Assembly: GCA_024500155.1 (NCBI GenBank)
Contig: CM044877.1
Span: 79,530,501 to 79,594,500 of the forward strand
DNA from: Chenopodium formosanum
Taxonomy: Eukaryota; Streptophyta; Magnoliopsida; Caryophyllales; Amaranthaceae
DNA: 64,000 nucleotides
Reading direction: 5' to 3'
The notes beneath the pieces were generated by a model. The model had not been told where the DNA came from, did no database searches, and saw only the letters and a list, made by a program, of their open reading frames with translations. How positions within the stretch are numbered: the stretch's first letter is position 1; each line of letters starts with the position of its first letter. Positions 1-9,988 of this stretch are shown piece after piece. The position numbers were made by a program, and so were the translations under genes.

Positions 1-525
1 ACTAAGATTAAGAGAAGAGAAATAGTTACCAAACAAATCTGGAATAGAATAAGGGAATAGAATAAATACTAAGATCGGGCGCGTCTTTTTTCTCATCAGT
101 ACTAATCTCGCGCCCGACCGGGCGCGTCACCGGGCGCCAGCCTCTTTGGCCGGGCGGCTCACTTGGGCCACTATTTGGACTACGATTGGGCTCCAATTCT
201 TCGGGCCAATCTGGGTTTCCTCTTTCGGTCTTGAATACTCGGTCCAAATGCCCTGGTATCACCTATACCGAGCTCTTAATCACCGGTTCGATGGCTCTAA
301 CCGGCCCTGGGCTATAGAATCTGGTCGTGCTTCTCCAATGTTCGTGATTGCTCCAAAATATCTCGGGAAAATACTCCAAAAGCATAAATCCCTACAAAAG
401 TCAACCAAATCTACGAAAACACTAGAAAACACCAATTAGTAATAAAAGTGGCTCTAAAGAGCTAAAAACACTACTAATTATGACCAAGGGACGGAGGTAA
501 AACACTATATAAAATAGACACATCA
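1..525 (-). mobile_element. R-family LTR, 3' LTR copy, cut by the window edge and an internal deletion
   Basis: On the minus strand the LTR starts at 525 with TGATGTGTC and runs to the window edge. It matches 18461-19170 closely. A stretch matching about 18516-18719, which holds the TATA-like box, is missing here near position 60. The GC-rich words at 75-140 (gatcgggcgcg, cgcccgaccgggcgcg) are also seen at 18690-18785. Directly upstream on the minus strand (526-545) is a purine-rich tract, GGCTTGGGGGAGAT. That is what a polypurine tract beside a 3' LTR looks like, so this copy belongs to a minus-strand Gypsy-like element. Short open frames here are not genes. Confidence 0.75.
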
Positions 526-1971
526 ATCTCCCCCAAGCCAAACCTTTGCTTGTCCCTAAGCACAGATCTCATCAATGAATCAATAAATATGCTTCACCCC
601 AAAAAGTAAAAATCAAGCACAAACGATCCAGGGTAAATCAAATAAACATGCTTCAAAACCAACCAATCAAATCCATCTAATTACCAATCTTCCCTAACAA
701 TTGTCAAATAGAGCAAACCACAAGAGCATATAGAATTCAAGACTAGTGCTCACGCACTCAACTCTCATTTTTGTGGCGAGTAAAAGATGTACTCCATCGC
801 TCTCCATCAAACCCCTTTATGTGAACAATGCCCTTCCAACTCACACTCTTGTGTTTATAAAACAATGAACGCTCAATCCTACTAGTCGACTCGAAATATG
901 TCAAATCATAACTTGCATTGATAAGCAACACTTTCACATTCATACAATTCTATGCACAAAGGTCGGAAGGTCTTTAAATCTTGTAATGTAAGGCTAGGGT
1001 AAAGGGTAGGATAAATTTGGGAATATGTGAGAGAAAAGCTATGCATTAAGGGAGCCAAATCCTAATAAAACCCATGATCAAAATAAATAATGATCAACAA
1101 CTCCTACATAACCAACTCTAACATCAACCAAATATACTCCAATCATAATAAACAATCCCAACTCTTACATATCACTCATAAGATATAATAATGAAGAAGT
1201 GGAGTGAATAAACAAACTTTATTTCCAAACTTGAATTTTTTATTGAAGCTTTTTTTTTTTTCTTTTGATCAACCTCCAACTAGAACATTTGAACACTTTT
1301 TTTTTATTTTGAAGTTCACTTATTTTTTCAACATATTTTTTTTTTGAACTTCTCTCTCTTTTTTTTTCATAACATCATGCTTTATTTTTTCAAGAAAATA
1401 TAACTCTCAAACTCATCAAAAATAAACATGATAAAAAACAAAATAACTTCTCAAAACCCACCCAAATTGTGCAAATAATAAGCACACTACAAACTCCCTC
1501 ACCTCACTCACTAATAGCTCCCCAAGCCAAGCTTGGGACTAGTAACCAATGGGGCAAAATAGGCTTGTAATATGGCTAATAAAACAACAAAAAGTCAAGG
1601 CAACAACATGGGTAGCAAGAAGGGAACAAATGCTACCTAAAAGAACAAATGCCTTCGTCCTCCACAATGTGCATAATAATGAATCATATAAATATTAATA
1701 ATAGTTGCAAACCAATACTCAAATTCATTGACATACCAGGAACTATGGAACTATCACACATTGCTAACCAAATCAACTAGTCAAGCACTATATTCACAAG
1801 TAGTTGGACAAAATTGACGCATGTTAAGGTTTCAAGGCAATCAAACATCAAATCATGATCAACTAATCCACAATGCTTATCATCAAATACCAAGAATCAA
1901 AACAATTTTCTCAAGTAAGGGGCACAGGGAAGCATAATTTACAATTCATTGGAACATATTTTTGGATTTTT
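526..1971 (-). mobile_element. 3' internal non-coding part of the R element
   Basis: No coding sequence is visible. On the minus strand the segment leads into a purine-rich tract (526-560, includes GGACAAGCAAAGG and GGCTTGGGGGAG) immediately before the LTR. Such a tract is the usual plus-strand primer of plant Ty3/Gypsy elements. 1245-1380 is T-rich low complexity on the plus strand. The segment is cut at 1972 by the CACTA element C1. The rest of this R copy is not identifiable in the window. Confidence 0.55.
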
Positions 1972-1987
1972 CACTAGTGGAAAAAAG

Positions 1988-2300
1988 GCCATCCGTAACG
2001 GGCAAAAAGGGCCCATCCGTAACGGGCAAAAAGGGCCCATCCGTAACGGGCAGCGTCCGTTACGTATATGGCCATTACGGATGGCCATTATTATTCGTAA
2101 CGGGCATCGTCTGTTACGAATAACTACTTATTCGTAACGGGCACTTAAAATGTTCGTTACGAATAACTACTTATTCGTAACGGGCGTTTCAGGTGCCCTT
2201 TACGAATAACCCATTATTCGTAACGGGCATTTGAAATGTCCGTTACGAATAAGTAGTTATTCGTAACGGGCACTTACAATGTCCGTTACGAATAATCTCC
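1988..2300. repeat. C1 left sub-terminal palindromic array
   Basis: The words CGTAACGGGC and its inverse GCCCGTTACG alternate with TTATTCGTAACGGGCA and TCCGTTACGAATAA. The first part is a direct repeat (atccgtaacgggcaaaaagg, about 23 bp, three times). The second part is a series of inverted pairs separated by short AT spacers. The same words recur at 6112-6266, which ties both to one transposon. Confidence 0.8.
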
Positions 2301-2691
2301 GAATAATACAAAAAATTAGGGGCATTTGTAACTAGCATTTCAGGTGCTAGTTACAAATACCCCTATTATTTTTCCATTTACCACCCAAATTATTACATTC
2401 TAAAAGACTTATTATTCCTTGACAAATAACAATACTAATAACACCTGCATATTTGTAGTAAAATATCATGTAAATACTAGACAAATCTTGTATTACACAC
2501 TGTTACTACTTGCCTTTTATACTCTTCTATATACACTTATGACTTCCTGTTAAAATTCTCAGCAAATTCCATCTAACATCATTAGAACATTATGAATTTG
2601 GTTAGAGATTTAATGAAATTTAGCTACAAAATTGAAGTGTTATCACCCAATTAAAGGCTCCAAGAAGTGATAATGATCACCAAAGAAAGCC

Positions 2692-3564
2692 TCAATAAAA
2701 TGTTGTGCTACTTTCACTTGTAGACATCGAGCCACCTTCAGATTTCACAGCGGGTGTTCCTCGGCTGCCAATGTCAAGCCCTTGTAATCTTCCCAGGGGA
2801 TCATTCGGCATAAATTCTGAAGGGTTGGTTTTGGCCTGGGAATCGGATGAATGCATATGGTGCAAGTTGTTATTATTTTCGTAAGTTAAATTATTCTGAA
2901 GGACCCATCATTTCGCCTGTGGCCATTCTAAGCCTCTCCACTTCCTGCTTTAATGCTTCATTGAGTGCTGAAAAAATCAACAGAAAAGTGCAGATTTTAA
3001 AGATCTATGCGCCAACAAAATTCAAAAAGAAGAGACATGTCAAGCCAAGTTCAATATATTTAGTGATATTGTTTTTTACTTGAAACAAGGAAATCAAGAT
3101 ATTTTGATAGTTTAAAACTTAAATTTGTATATTGGCAGCTAAATTCCGAACTAAATCAACTGTTCAAACTTAAATTCCGAACTAAATCAACTGTTTAAAC
3201 CTAAATTAAGTTATGTGTTTTCAGATGTCAAACCAGTTGTGTCCCTCTAAATAATCAATTCATAAAAGAAACGTAAGAACAACAAGTTCACACAAGAGAA
3301 TCTTAGAAGTACTTTTAATTTCCAGATCCTAAAACCTTGTACTCCGTAATCTAAATGAAAGAACAAGTGAATCTAAATTTAAGAGCAGATCTTTTACGTT
3401 ACTGGGGTGTGATATCAGCAAAAATACCTGATACAAGGTGAGTTGTGAAGAAAGGGTGGTTGCTTCAGTTTAAAGAGTCTGTACTTTCCGCTCCAACTCC
3501 AATATGTATCGAGCTTTCCTCTCTTTAGAACGTGCAGCAGACTGCCGATTCGCCAAGTAAACCA
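2692..3564 (-). pseudogene. captured fragment of a group-I bZIP transcription factor gene (bZIP18/RF2a/VIP1-like)
   Basis: Two exon-like segments are readable on the minus strand. Exon 3564-3428 (acceptor at 3566-3565, donor GT at 3427-3426) gives a basic region with NRQSAARSKERKARY followed by a leucine-zipper heptad start (LELERKVQTL). The asparagine-x7-lysine spacing is typical of group-I bZIPs. Exon 2967-2692 gives ALNEALKQEVERL and a C-terminal tail with PLGRLQGLDIGSRG and VKSEGG, ending TGA at 2694-2692. Defects: a TAA after KVQTL, a TAA after GEMMGPSE, and a frameshift just after it. The N-terminal part and the middle zipper exon are not found. It lies inside CACTA element C1, so it was most likely captured by it. 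Confidence 0.75.
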
Positions 3565-4600
3565 CTGTGAGGCACGAGTAGACTAAATAAGGAAAGCAAC
3601 ATAATAACCACCAAATAAGGGCCCTAATTTTCCAAAAGTAACATGATTATAAAGCAAACATACTCTAAAGTGTGCATATTGCAATGATTGGATTGGATAT
3701 ATGAAACACCAACAACAAAAAAAGCCACAACAATTAGTTAAATTCCCATGAAACACTGAAGTCTCATCTCATCATTACTTTGCAATACAATGTAACAGTG
3801 TTCACTCCAAAACCATTGATAATAATGTCACTAAAAAGCCAATCTACCAATCAGAAAAGTAAACAACATACGAAGAATGCCACGAACATACAAATGGATA
3901 AATATGCAGATATTTCAGTAAAGGCATAGATAAAAGTATCAAACTTTTATGACTATATTATAATTTTCACCATATCAAAGTATCAAACTTTTACAGCTCA
4001 TCCAATGAATAAGATTAGCTTAACATATTATGTGTACCAATTAGACGTGATCTAACAATAATATAATAATATATTTCCAAGACTCAAAGGAATTTTGATT
4101 CCCTCAGGTACCTAGGACAGAAAATGCTCAGATATTGAAAATATAATGTTCTAAGAAGTTTAGAAATGGGTAACTTAGGTAATTTTGTCCCCCGCATCTC
4201 ATTGAATTTAAGCTAATACTAGTCTGCTCAACATTAATTATCTTCTAGAGGGTATGCAATGTTAATTAATGTACTTTCATTGGAAAACATCGGCAACAAT
4301 TGAAAGAGCATATATCCCAAATGAATCACAAGTCTAGTGTCTATATATACCATGCTGAAACTTTTGGCACACCAAGCAAGTCTAGTGTCTATGGATCTTA
4401 AAGAAGATGAATTATAATCTGAGTATTTAGTGGAAATATACTAATTTCAACTTGCTTTGATCCAGTAAAGATAAAACCTTCAACTCCACACACATTAAAT
4501 AAAGAGCTTTCATTATATAGCCTAATTAGAATTACCAGTGCAAAGATAAAAAATAATTCAAATGCTTAGCCTCATGCCCCTACAGCTTGCTACCATAGCA

Positions 4601-5113
4601 GAGGAAGTGTTCTTACCGGTTGAGGGAATGCTATATGTGCACCCACCTCCTCGACGTTGTTTGACTCTAAATCTGTTTGGTTTCCACTGTTGGAATTGGC
4701 CACCAATTTTGCAACCTGCAACCCACACAATCAACATAAGTAACCAGTTATCTCATTGTTAGCTAGGCTAGGTCTTTTGATAGAGGGGAGTGTTCTCACC
4801 GGCTGAGGGGATTGTATATGAGAACTCGCCTCACCACGTTGTTTAAATCCATATCTGCATTGTTTTCATTGTTGGAATTACCCATCAATATTGCAGCCTA
4901 CAAACCACACAATTGACATAAGTAATCAAATTCCTTAATCCTTAATATTAGGCTAGGGTCTTTTTGAAAGAGGAAGTGTTCTCACCGGCTGAGGACCTTG
5001 TATATCATCACCTCTGGTTTCCTCTGTTGGAATTGCCCATCAATTTTGCAACCTGTAACCCACACAATTGACATAAGTAACCAATTTCCTCGCTCTTATC
5101 TAGGCTATCTAGG
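4601..5113 (-). repeat. tandem triplication of an exon-like unit (about 185 bp) inside C1
   Basis: Three head-to-tail units start at 4601, 4783 and 4970. On the minus strand each reads as acceptor AG, an exon-like block and a donor (GTAAGAAC or GTGAGAAC). Unit one encodes 33 codons (4715-4617, exactly 99 nt, phase 0, containing AKLVANSNSGNQ). Unit two is a few bases shorter and out of frame. Unit three is shortened, with internal stops. The source gene is not recognised. It is probably part of the same captured transcript as the coiled-coil segment at 5146-5212. Confidence 0.5.
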
Positions 5114-5145
5114 GTCTATTTCTTTTTTTTTTATCTAATAAATAC

Positions 5146-5212
5146 CTCATCCTTCAGCTGTTCATTCTCTAGTTTCAGCGCCCTCTCTTGTTGAAGCCGT
5201 GATCACCAGATA
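5146..5212 (-). pseudogene. coiled-coil exon-like fragment inside C1
   Basis: The minus strand reads LQQERALKLENEQLKDE and then a donor GT at 5145-5144. The segment is rich in Glu, Lys and Leu and looks like part of a coiled coil. The next exon-like unit downstream (about 5060) starts VAKLMGNSN, so the two could join. The parent gene is unknown. A further possible 5' piece on the minus strand lies at about 5830-5700 (GASANINGGNNASMEDKK), followed upstream by a purine-rich leader-like stretch to about 6050. Confidence 0.35.
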
Positions 5213-6111
5213 TAGTTAAAAAATGTCACAAAAAAAAAGAAAAAAAAGGGAAGACAAGAAAAAAAGAAATATGAAAACTAAAATACAGTTGACATAATCA
5301 TATCTTGTGCATGCACAAAGAATGCCCATTATTACCATTCCCCCATTTGGATCAGCTAACGTTGGCAAGCCTAGGAAAGAAGTTGAGCCTGATCATAATG
5401 CTTAGACCTTATCTAACTATAACTAGATGAATATTGAGGGAAAACTCTTCTAGGAATGTTCAAATAATAATACTTGAACAAATAATTCATAATTTTATTG
5501 AGATAATCCAAAACAACAAAATTCGAAGAACATTCACATGGACAAAAACGCAAAAGAGTAGAAATAACACGAAATTTGTCGAGAATCAGTTGAATGTATA
5601 AATAGAGCAACAAAATTCTTGGCAAAATCATAAGAAACAACGATTTTACCAATAGCAAAGAAAGATATATGGTTATAACTAGCCTATAACCTTAATTGAA
5701 GTGAGTAGATTGCTCAGCATGCTTCTTGTCCTCCATAGAAGCGTTGTTTCCACCATTGATGTTCGCTGAAGCTCCAGTAGCTCTCGCGACCACAAATTTT
5801 CCCAACCATTAGATTTCACAATTGCTTTCATTCTCTCTGCTAGGGTTTGTTAGTTTCTTGGGTTAGAGTATTGAATTGTGATTCGAAATAGGGTTAGAGT
5901 TAAGAATTTGGATATGGCGAACGGAATGAGAAGTCAGCGATTTGGGGTGAAGAGAGAAGGATATGGCAAAGGGGAGGAAGAGAGGAGGAAAGAGAGTGAA
6001 AGGGAAAATATGTGGGATTTTAGTGTTTGACGGCTAGGACTAGGAGTGTGAAACCCTAATAATTAGTAATGGGCTTCTCTTTTCATGGGATCCTCTTTTT
6101 AACTTGACCAA

Positions 6112-6266
6112 ATATTCGTAACGGGCACATAGTGTCCGTTACGAATAAATATTTATTTGTAACGGGGACATGGTGTCCGTTACGAATAAATATTTATTCA
6201 TAACAGGCATATGGTGTCCGTTACGAATAAATATTTATTCGTAATGGACAATATTTTGCCCGTTAC
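6112..6266. repeat. C1 right sub-terminal palindromic array
   Basis: Four inverted pairs of the type attcgtaacgggca/tgtccgttacgaata, separated by tattt spacers, match the array at 1988-2300. The array stops abruptly at 6266, where the G1 LTR begins with TGTAGGG. The last five bases before the LTR are GTTAC, the expected target-site sequence of G1. Confidence 0.75.
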
Positions 6267-7553
6267 TGTAGGGAATAATTCAAGCCTTTAATATCCCACT
6301 AGCTTGAACCCCACTGTGATCATACACTAAAGTACGGTGGCGTCCAAAAGGGAAGAAGATAGAGCAAAAGAGTCGCCAACAAGTTTTTTAAGGAACTTGT
6401 AAACCGTTCACGAGGTGAAGGTTACACCCCTTAACGATCCAAGAGATCGTCAACTCCATAAGGTCATGAACCAAATAAGGGTTCGGGGATGATGGTACAA
6501 ATCCAACCTAAAAGAGATTGAGCCTGCCCTAATAATAGGCCTCTACTTTATTCTGATCGCATTCATGTGCGCTTTTTAATTAACATGCAATCAATAGGAT
6601 TAACCCTAAACCTGTTTAATCTATGTTGGTTGAATTTAATGCACAAATAAACTATTGTTGGCGATCACTTGAATTATAATCACAATAACCCTAACAAGAT
6701 TATTAATATCTTATTAAGCGTGATTACAAGTACAGATTCCCTTTAACATGCATAAAAGGTGATCAAGCAATAAATATAAATATCAAGCAACATAATAATA
6801 AATAATCATTATAATAATCATGAATAATAATTACAATAATCATAATAATAATAATCATAAATAAAATAATCATCATCAAAATAATAATAATAATAATATT
6901 CATAATCATCATAAATTATAACTATTATAATCATAATCATAATCATGTTAATATTAAAGCATAATAATAGCAAGATCCTAGGCATGATACTAACAAGATT
7001 AATAACAAACCCTAGCATGTCACTAAGCAATAAAAATCAAATATTTAACCCTAACATGATACTAACAATCATAAATATTAGGAAGAACATAGGAAGCATC
7101 GCAACAATCATATTTAATATTAAAATTACCCTAGACATGATACTAGGAATATCATAATAACAATATAAACATGATTTCTACATCATAATATCAATTAAAA
7201 CCAATTAAAGCACTTACTTTGATGCTTCATACCTCTTTCTAATAACAAAATACACACGTTAGTAACTTCAAGGAAAATAATAATAAAACAATTAAATTAA
7301 ATAATTGAAATAGAGATTTGGGACTAAACCCTCAGAAATTAAAACCTTTCACGTCTAGGGCGAAGGCAACTTCGAATATGGCTAGGTGTTTCTAGATCTT
7401 GTGAATGCGGAATTTTATATGAGAAAACCAAATTTAGGAAAGAGATTAAAAGAATGCTAAAGAATTAATGATTGTAGATGAAAACTTGCGAATGAGGAGA
7501 ATTCGTGAATGAATGGTAACAATTGGTGAATGAAAACGAAGTTTTAAATACGA

Positions 7554-7561
7554 TATTTATA
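7554..7561 (-). promoter_or_regulatory. TATA box of the G1 LTR promoter
   Basis: TATAAATA on the minus strand. A cluster of GGCGCC/TGGCGCCA words sits 60-135 bp upstream (7624-7695). Role inferred from position inside the LTR. Confidence 0.5.
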
Positions 7562-7623
7562 GAGAAAATCAGCCAAAAAAGATAAATTAACAAAACAGAG
7601 TCTGACGCTCAAGAAACAGAGCT

Positions 7624-7695
7624 GGCGCCAACCCTGGCTAGCTGGCGCCAAGCACCAGCCTTAGCGCCAGGCGCCAAGCCTGGTTCCAGGCGCCA
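7624..7695. repeat. GGCGCC palindrome array 1 (in the G1 LTR)
   Basis: Several copies of GGCGCC, mostly within TGGCGCCA or AGGCGCCA, sit in otherwise AT-rich DNA. They lie just upstream of the minus-strand TATA box at 7561. Similar arrays are at 9225-9345, 12790-12906 and 14800-14915. Confidence 0.8.
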
Positions 7696-8529
7696 AGGCC
7701 TGGGGTCAGACGCGAAGCTTGATTCCAACGCGTTTTCGAAAATCCGATAAGTTTACCGTACTGGAGGATAAAATAATATAATTTCTTCGAAAATGCTATT
7801 TGATTTTGATTAAAACTCTGAAAAGTCAACAAAGTCAACTTATCAATGCTAATTGAATTAGGAATGAAAAGAACCTTCCAGAAGAATCTAGAAGACTAAA
7901 ACCATTCCTAATTGCATTAGGAATGATAAATCATATTAGGCCCTCCCCTAGATCATTGGGCCGCATATAAAGCTCAAACCGGGCCCAGTTTGGTAAATTG
8001 GCCATAACTTCCTCAATATTCATCGGAATTGGGATTATAATATATCGTTGGAAAGGTCTTTGCAAGCCCCATCCAACTACACTACTATTGGACCCATATC
8101 ATGGACCAACCAAACTGGATTGGATGTTTTCTTAAAATAAAGTTTTCAAAAAACAGAGAGAAGAGAAAAGAAATAAAAACTTTCCACAACCCTAGACTTT
8201 CCACACTTTCGTTTCATTCAATTATGATTCGACGTGAAAGGTACTCATCACTGGGTTTTGTTTTAGGGATACACAAATGGGTGTCTACAGAAGCCCCCAC
8301 TTTGACTGAGTTTGGAGAAACGCAAGTTTCGAAAACAAAAGTCAAAGTAGTGATAGGGACGGAGAATGATTCAGAACGTTCTGCGATCCTAAACCACTCT
8401 TGTAACGCCGATACCTGCAAAACTAGCGTTAGTTAAACAGATAAAAGAGTTAAAAAACGCGTATCTTGCACCGTCGAGCACACGTCTCTGAAAGTAACCG
8501 ATCTGTTTTGATGACCTCATACAAGCTAG

Positions 8530-8920
8530 AGAATGCCATCCCGCTTGAAAACCGCTACGCCTGTAACTGCTTCCAAATTAGAAGATTGCTTCGCCTAAAA
8601 CTATCCTCTTCGCAATGATAATATTCCACATCCTAGGGAATACTATCGAAGATTATTTCTCTTGAAACAATCCTCAGCCGCATTGATAATATTCCACATC
8701 CTAGGGAATACTATCGAAGATAACTTCGCTTGAAATAATCCTCATGCGCATTGATAACATTCCACATCCTAGGGAATACTACCGAAGATAACTTCTCCCG
8801 AAATTACCTCCAGTTGTTCGTGACAACTCTCCACAAGCTAGGGAACGTTGTCGAAGATATCTTCTCTTGAAGTCATCCTCATTTGATGCGATAATTTTCC
8901 AAAGGAAATTACCGAAGATC
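8530..8920. repeat. 68-bp tandem repeat in the G1 3' region
   Basis: The phrase attccacatcctagggaa recurs at 8623, 8691 and 8759. A more diverged copy (tctccacaagctagggaa) lies near 8827, giving a period of about 68 bp. About five copies are readable, decaying towards both ends. A shorter repeat of about 30 bp (cctgtatgtcggtgctct type) follows at 8968-9050, three copies. Non-coding tandem repeats of this kind are common in Tat elements. Confidence 0.75.
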
Positions 8921-9224
8921 CACGCCTGTCGATCTTTAAAAGTTTGCTTTAACTTTGCTTCCGCTATGCCTGTACGTCAGCGCTTCCGTTGCTTTGAACC
9001 TGTATGTCGGTGCTCTTTGCTCTTAAACCTATATGTCGGTGCCTTTTGCTAATGAGCCAATGCTTAGGCGCTTTAAGCTAAGTGAGACGATCCCTTATCA
9101 GGTCGATCACTTTATGTAATCAAGCCGATTACTAAATCATGTCAAATTTCTTAGAGGGGCTAACTGGCGTACCAAGGAACCCAAAATATGTTGCAGTAGG
9201 TTAGCACAACCCCAACAGGTGGCT

Positions 9225-9345
9225 GGATGCTTTGGCGTCGCTGAAAAACCATCAGCGCTAGCTATGAGGCGCTAGCGCCAGGCGCTGATGTTAGCGCCAA
9301 GCGCCAAGCCCAACTTGTGACGCCAATGCATAGGGACTGGCGCCA
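9225..9345. repeat. GGCGCC palindrome array 2, upstream of the first antisense gene
   Basis: Dense GCGCTAGCGCC, GGCGCTGATG, GCGCCAAGCGCC and TGGCGCCA words. A CTTTAAATTC TATA-like box follows at about 9357. Next come a leader and a likely 5'-UTR intron, with donor GTAAGT at about 9517 and acceptor TGTAG directly before the ATG at 9989. Confidence 0.6.
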
Positions 9346-9988
9346 GCACGGGAATCCTTTAAATTCCCATTTTCTCTTCATTTCGCTGCTCTGTTCGTCG
9401 CGAAACTGCTCGAGGAAACCCGAAAGCTTCAATTGCTCATTGCTTGCTCGTTTTTCAACCGAATTTGCTCAAATTTGTTGCAAATCAAAGCTCTTCTCAT
9501 CTATTTTCCCGATCTATGTAAGTTTTCCTCAAAATCACATCAGTTTTTATGAATTCTTGGCATGAATATTCACGAATTTCATGAAAATTCAAATTTTATG
9601 ATGCTCAATTTGCTTTGTTTGTCAAGTTTTATGCCATGAAATTGCTTGATTATGTTTGTATATTGCCTTGGGAGTAATTTGAGACTTGTTTGACTCAATT
9701 TGGTGAAGAAATGAACAATTTGCCATTGTTGGACCTCTTAAGGTCGTGAAGAACAATGTGACTCGTTCTTGACATTTTTGCTAGCCATTCTTGTCCAATT
9801 TGTCACAATAATCACTATAGTGTTGCAAGAAATTGTTTAATTGCTTGAAAAATGTTGTCATGCTCAATTTGAATTTGTGCTCTGTTTTAGTACTACGTAC
9901 TCTGTTTTTTGCGAACATAGTATCATGCGGCTAGGCGAACCTTAGATACTATAGAACCTTAATTTATGATGATTCTGCACAATGTAGC

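Larger units (their letters stand above)
1972..6266. mobile_element. CACTA-type DNA transposon C1 (left end present, right end lost at the G1 insertion)
   Basis: Starts with CACTAGTGGAAAAA, the same terminal form as 25515 (CACTAGTAGAATAA) and 56303 (CACTAGTAGAAAAA). Sub-terminal arrays of palindromic words built on CGTAACGGGC and TTCGTTACGAATAA lie at 1988-2300 and again at 6112-6266. Both ends of one element are therefore recognisable, as expected for CACTA transposons, whose sub-terminal repeats bind transposase. No CACTA transposase is seen. The interior holds bZIP-like and other exon-like pieces on the minus strand. The Gypsy element G1 interrupts the right array at 6267, and the terminal CACTA motif beyond it is missing. 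Confidence 0.7.
6267..8289 (-). repeat. G1 3' LTR (2,023 bp)
   Basis: Bounded by TG...CA on either strand: on the plus strand TGTAGGGAAT at 6267 and GTGTCTACA ending at 8289. A purine-rich tract lies immediately beyond on the minus-strand 5' side. 6770-7190 is low-complexity ATAATCAT sequence. The minus strand has a TATAAATA box at 7561-7554, with a GGCGCC-rich array at 7624-7695 about 60 bp upstream. This is the expected promoter position in an LTR. The ATAATCAT stretch gives spurious open frames on both strands. Confidence 0.85.

Noticed and set aside
1949..2137. Open frame with repeated RNGQKGPI
   Set aside because: Translation of the CACTA sub-terminal repeat, starting outside the element.
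6818..7157. 70-codon open frames in both directions rich in Tyr/Asp or Ile/Asn
   Set aside because: Simple ATAATCAT-type sequence within the G1 LTR.
8101..8436. 111-codon open frame at the G1 LTR edge
   Set aside because: Spans the LTR boundary and polypurine tract; no domain, and the position is explained by the retrotransposon end.
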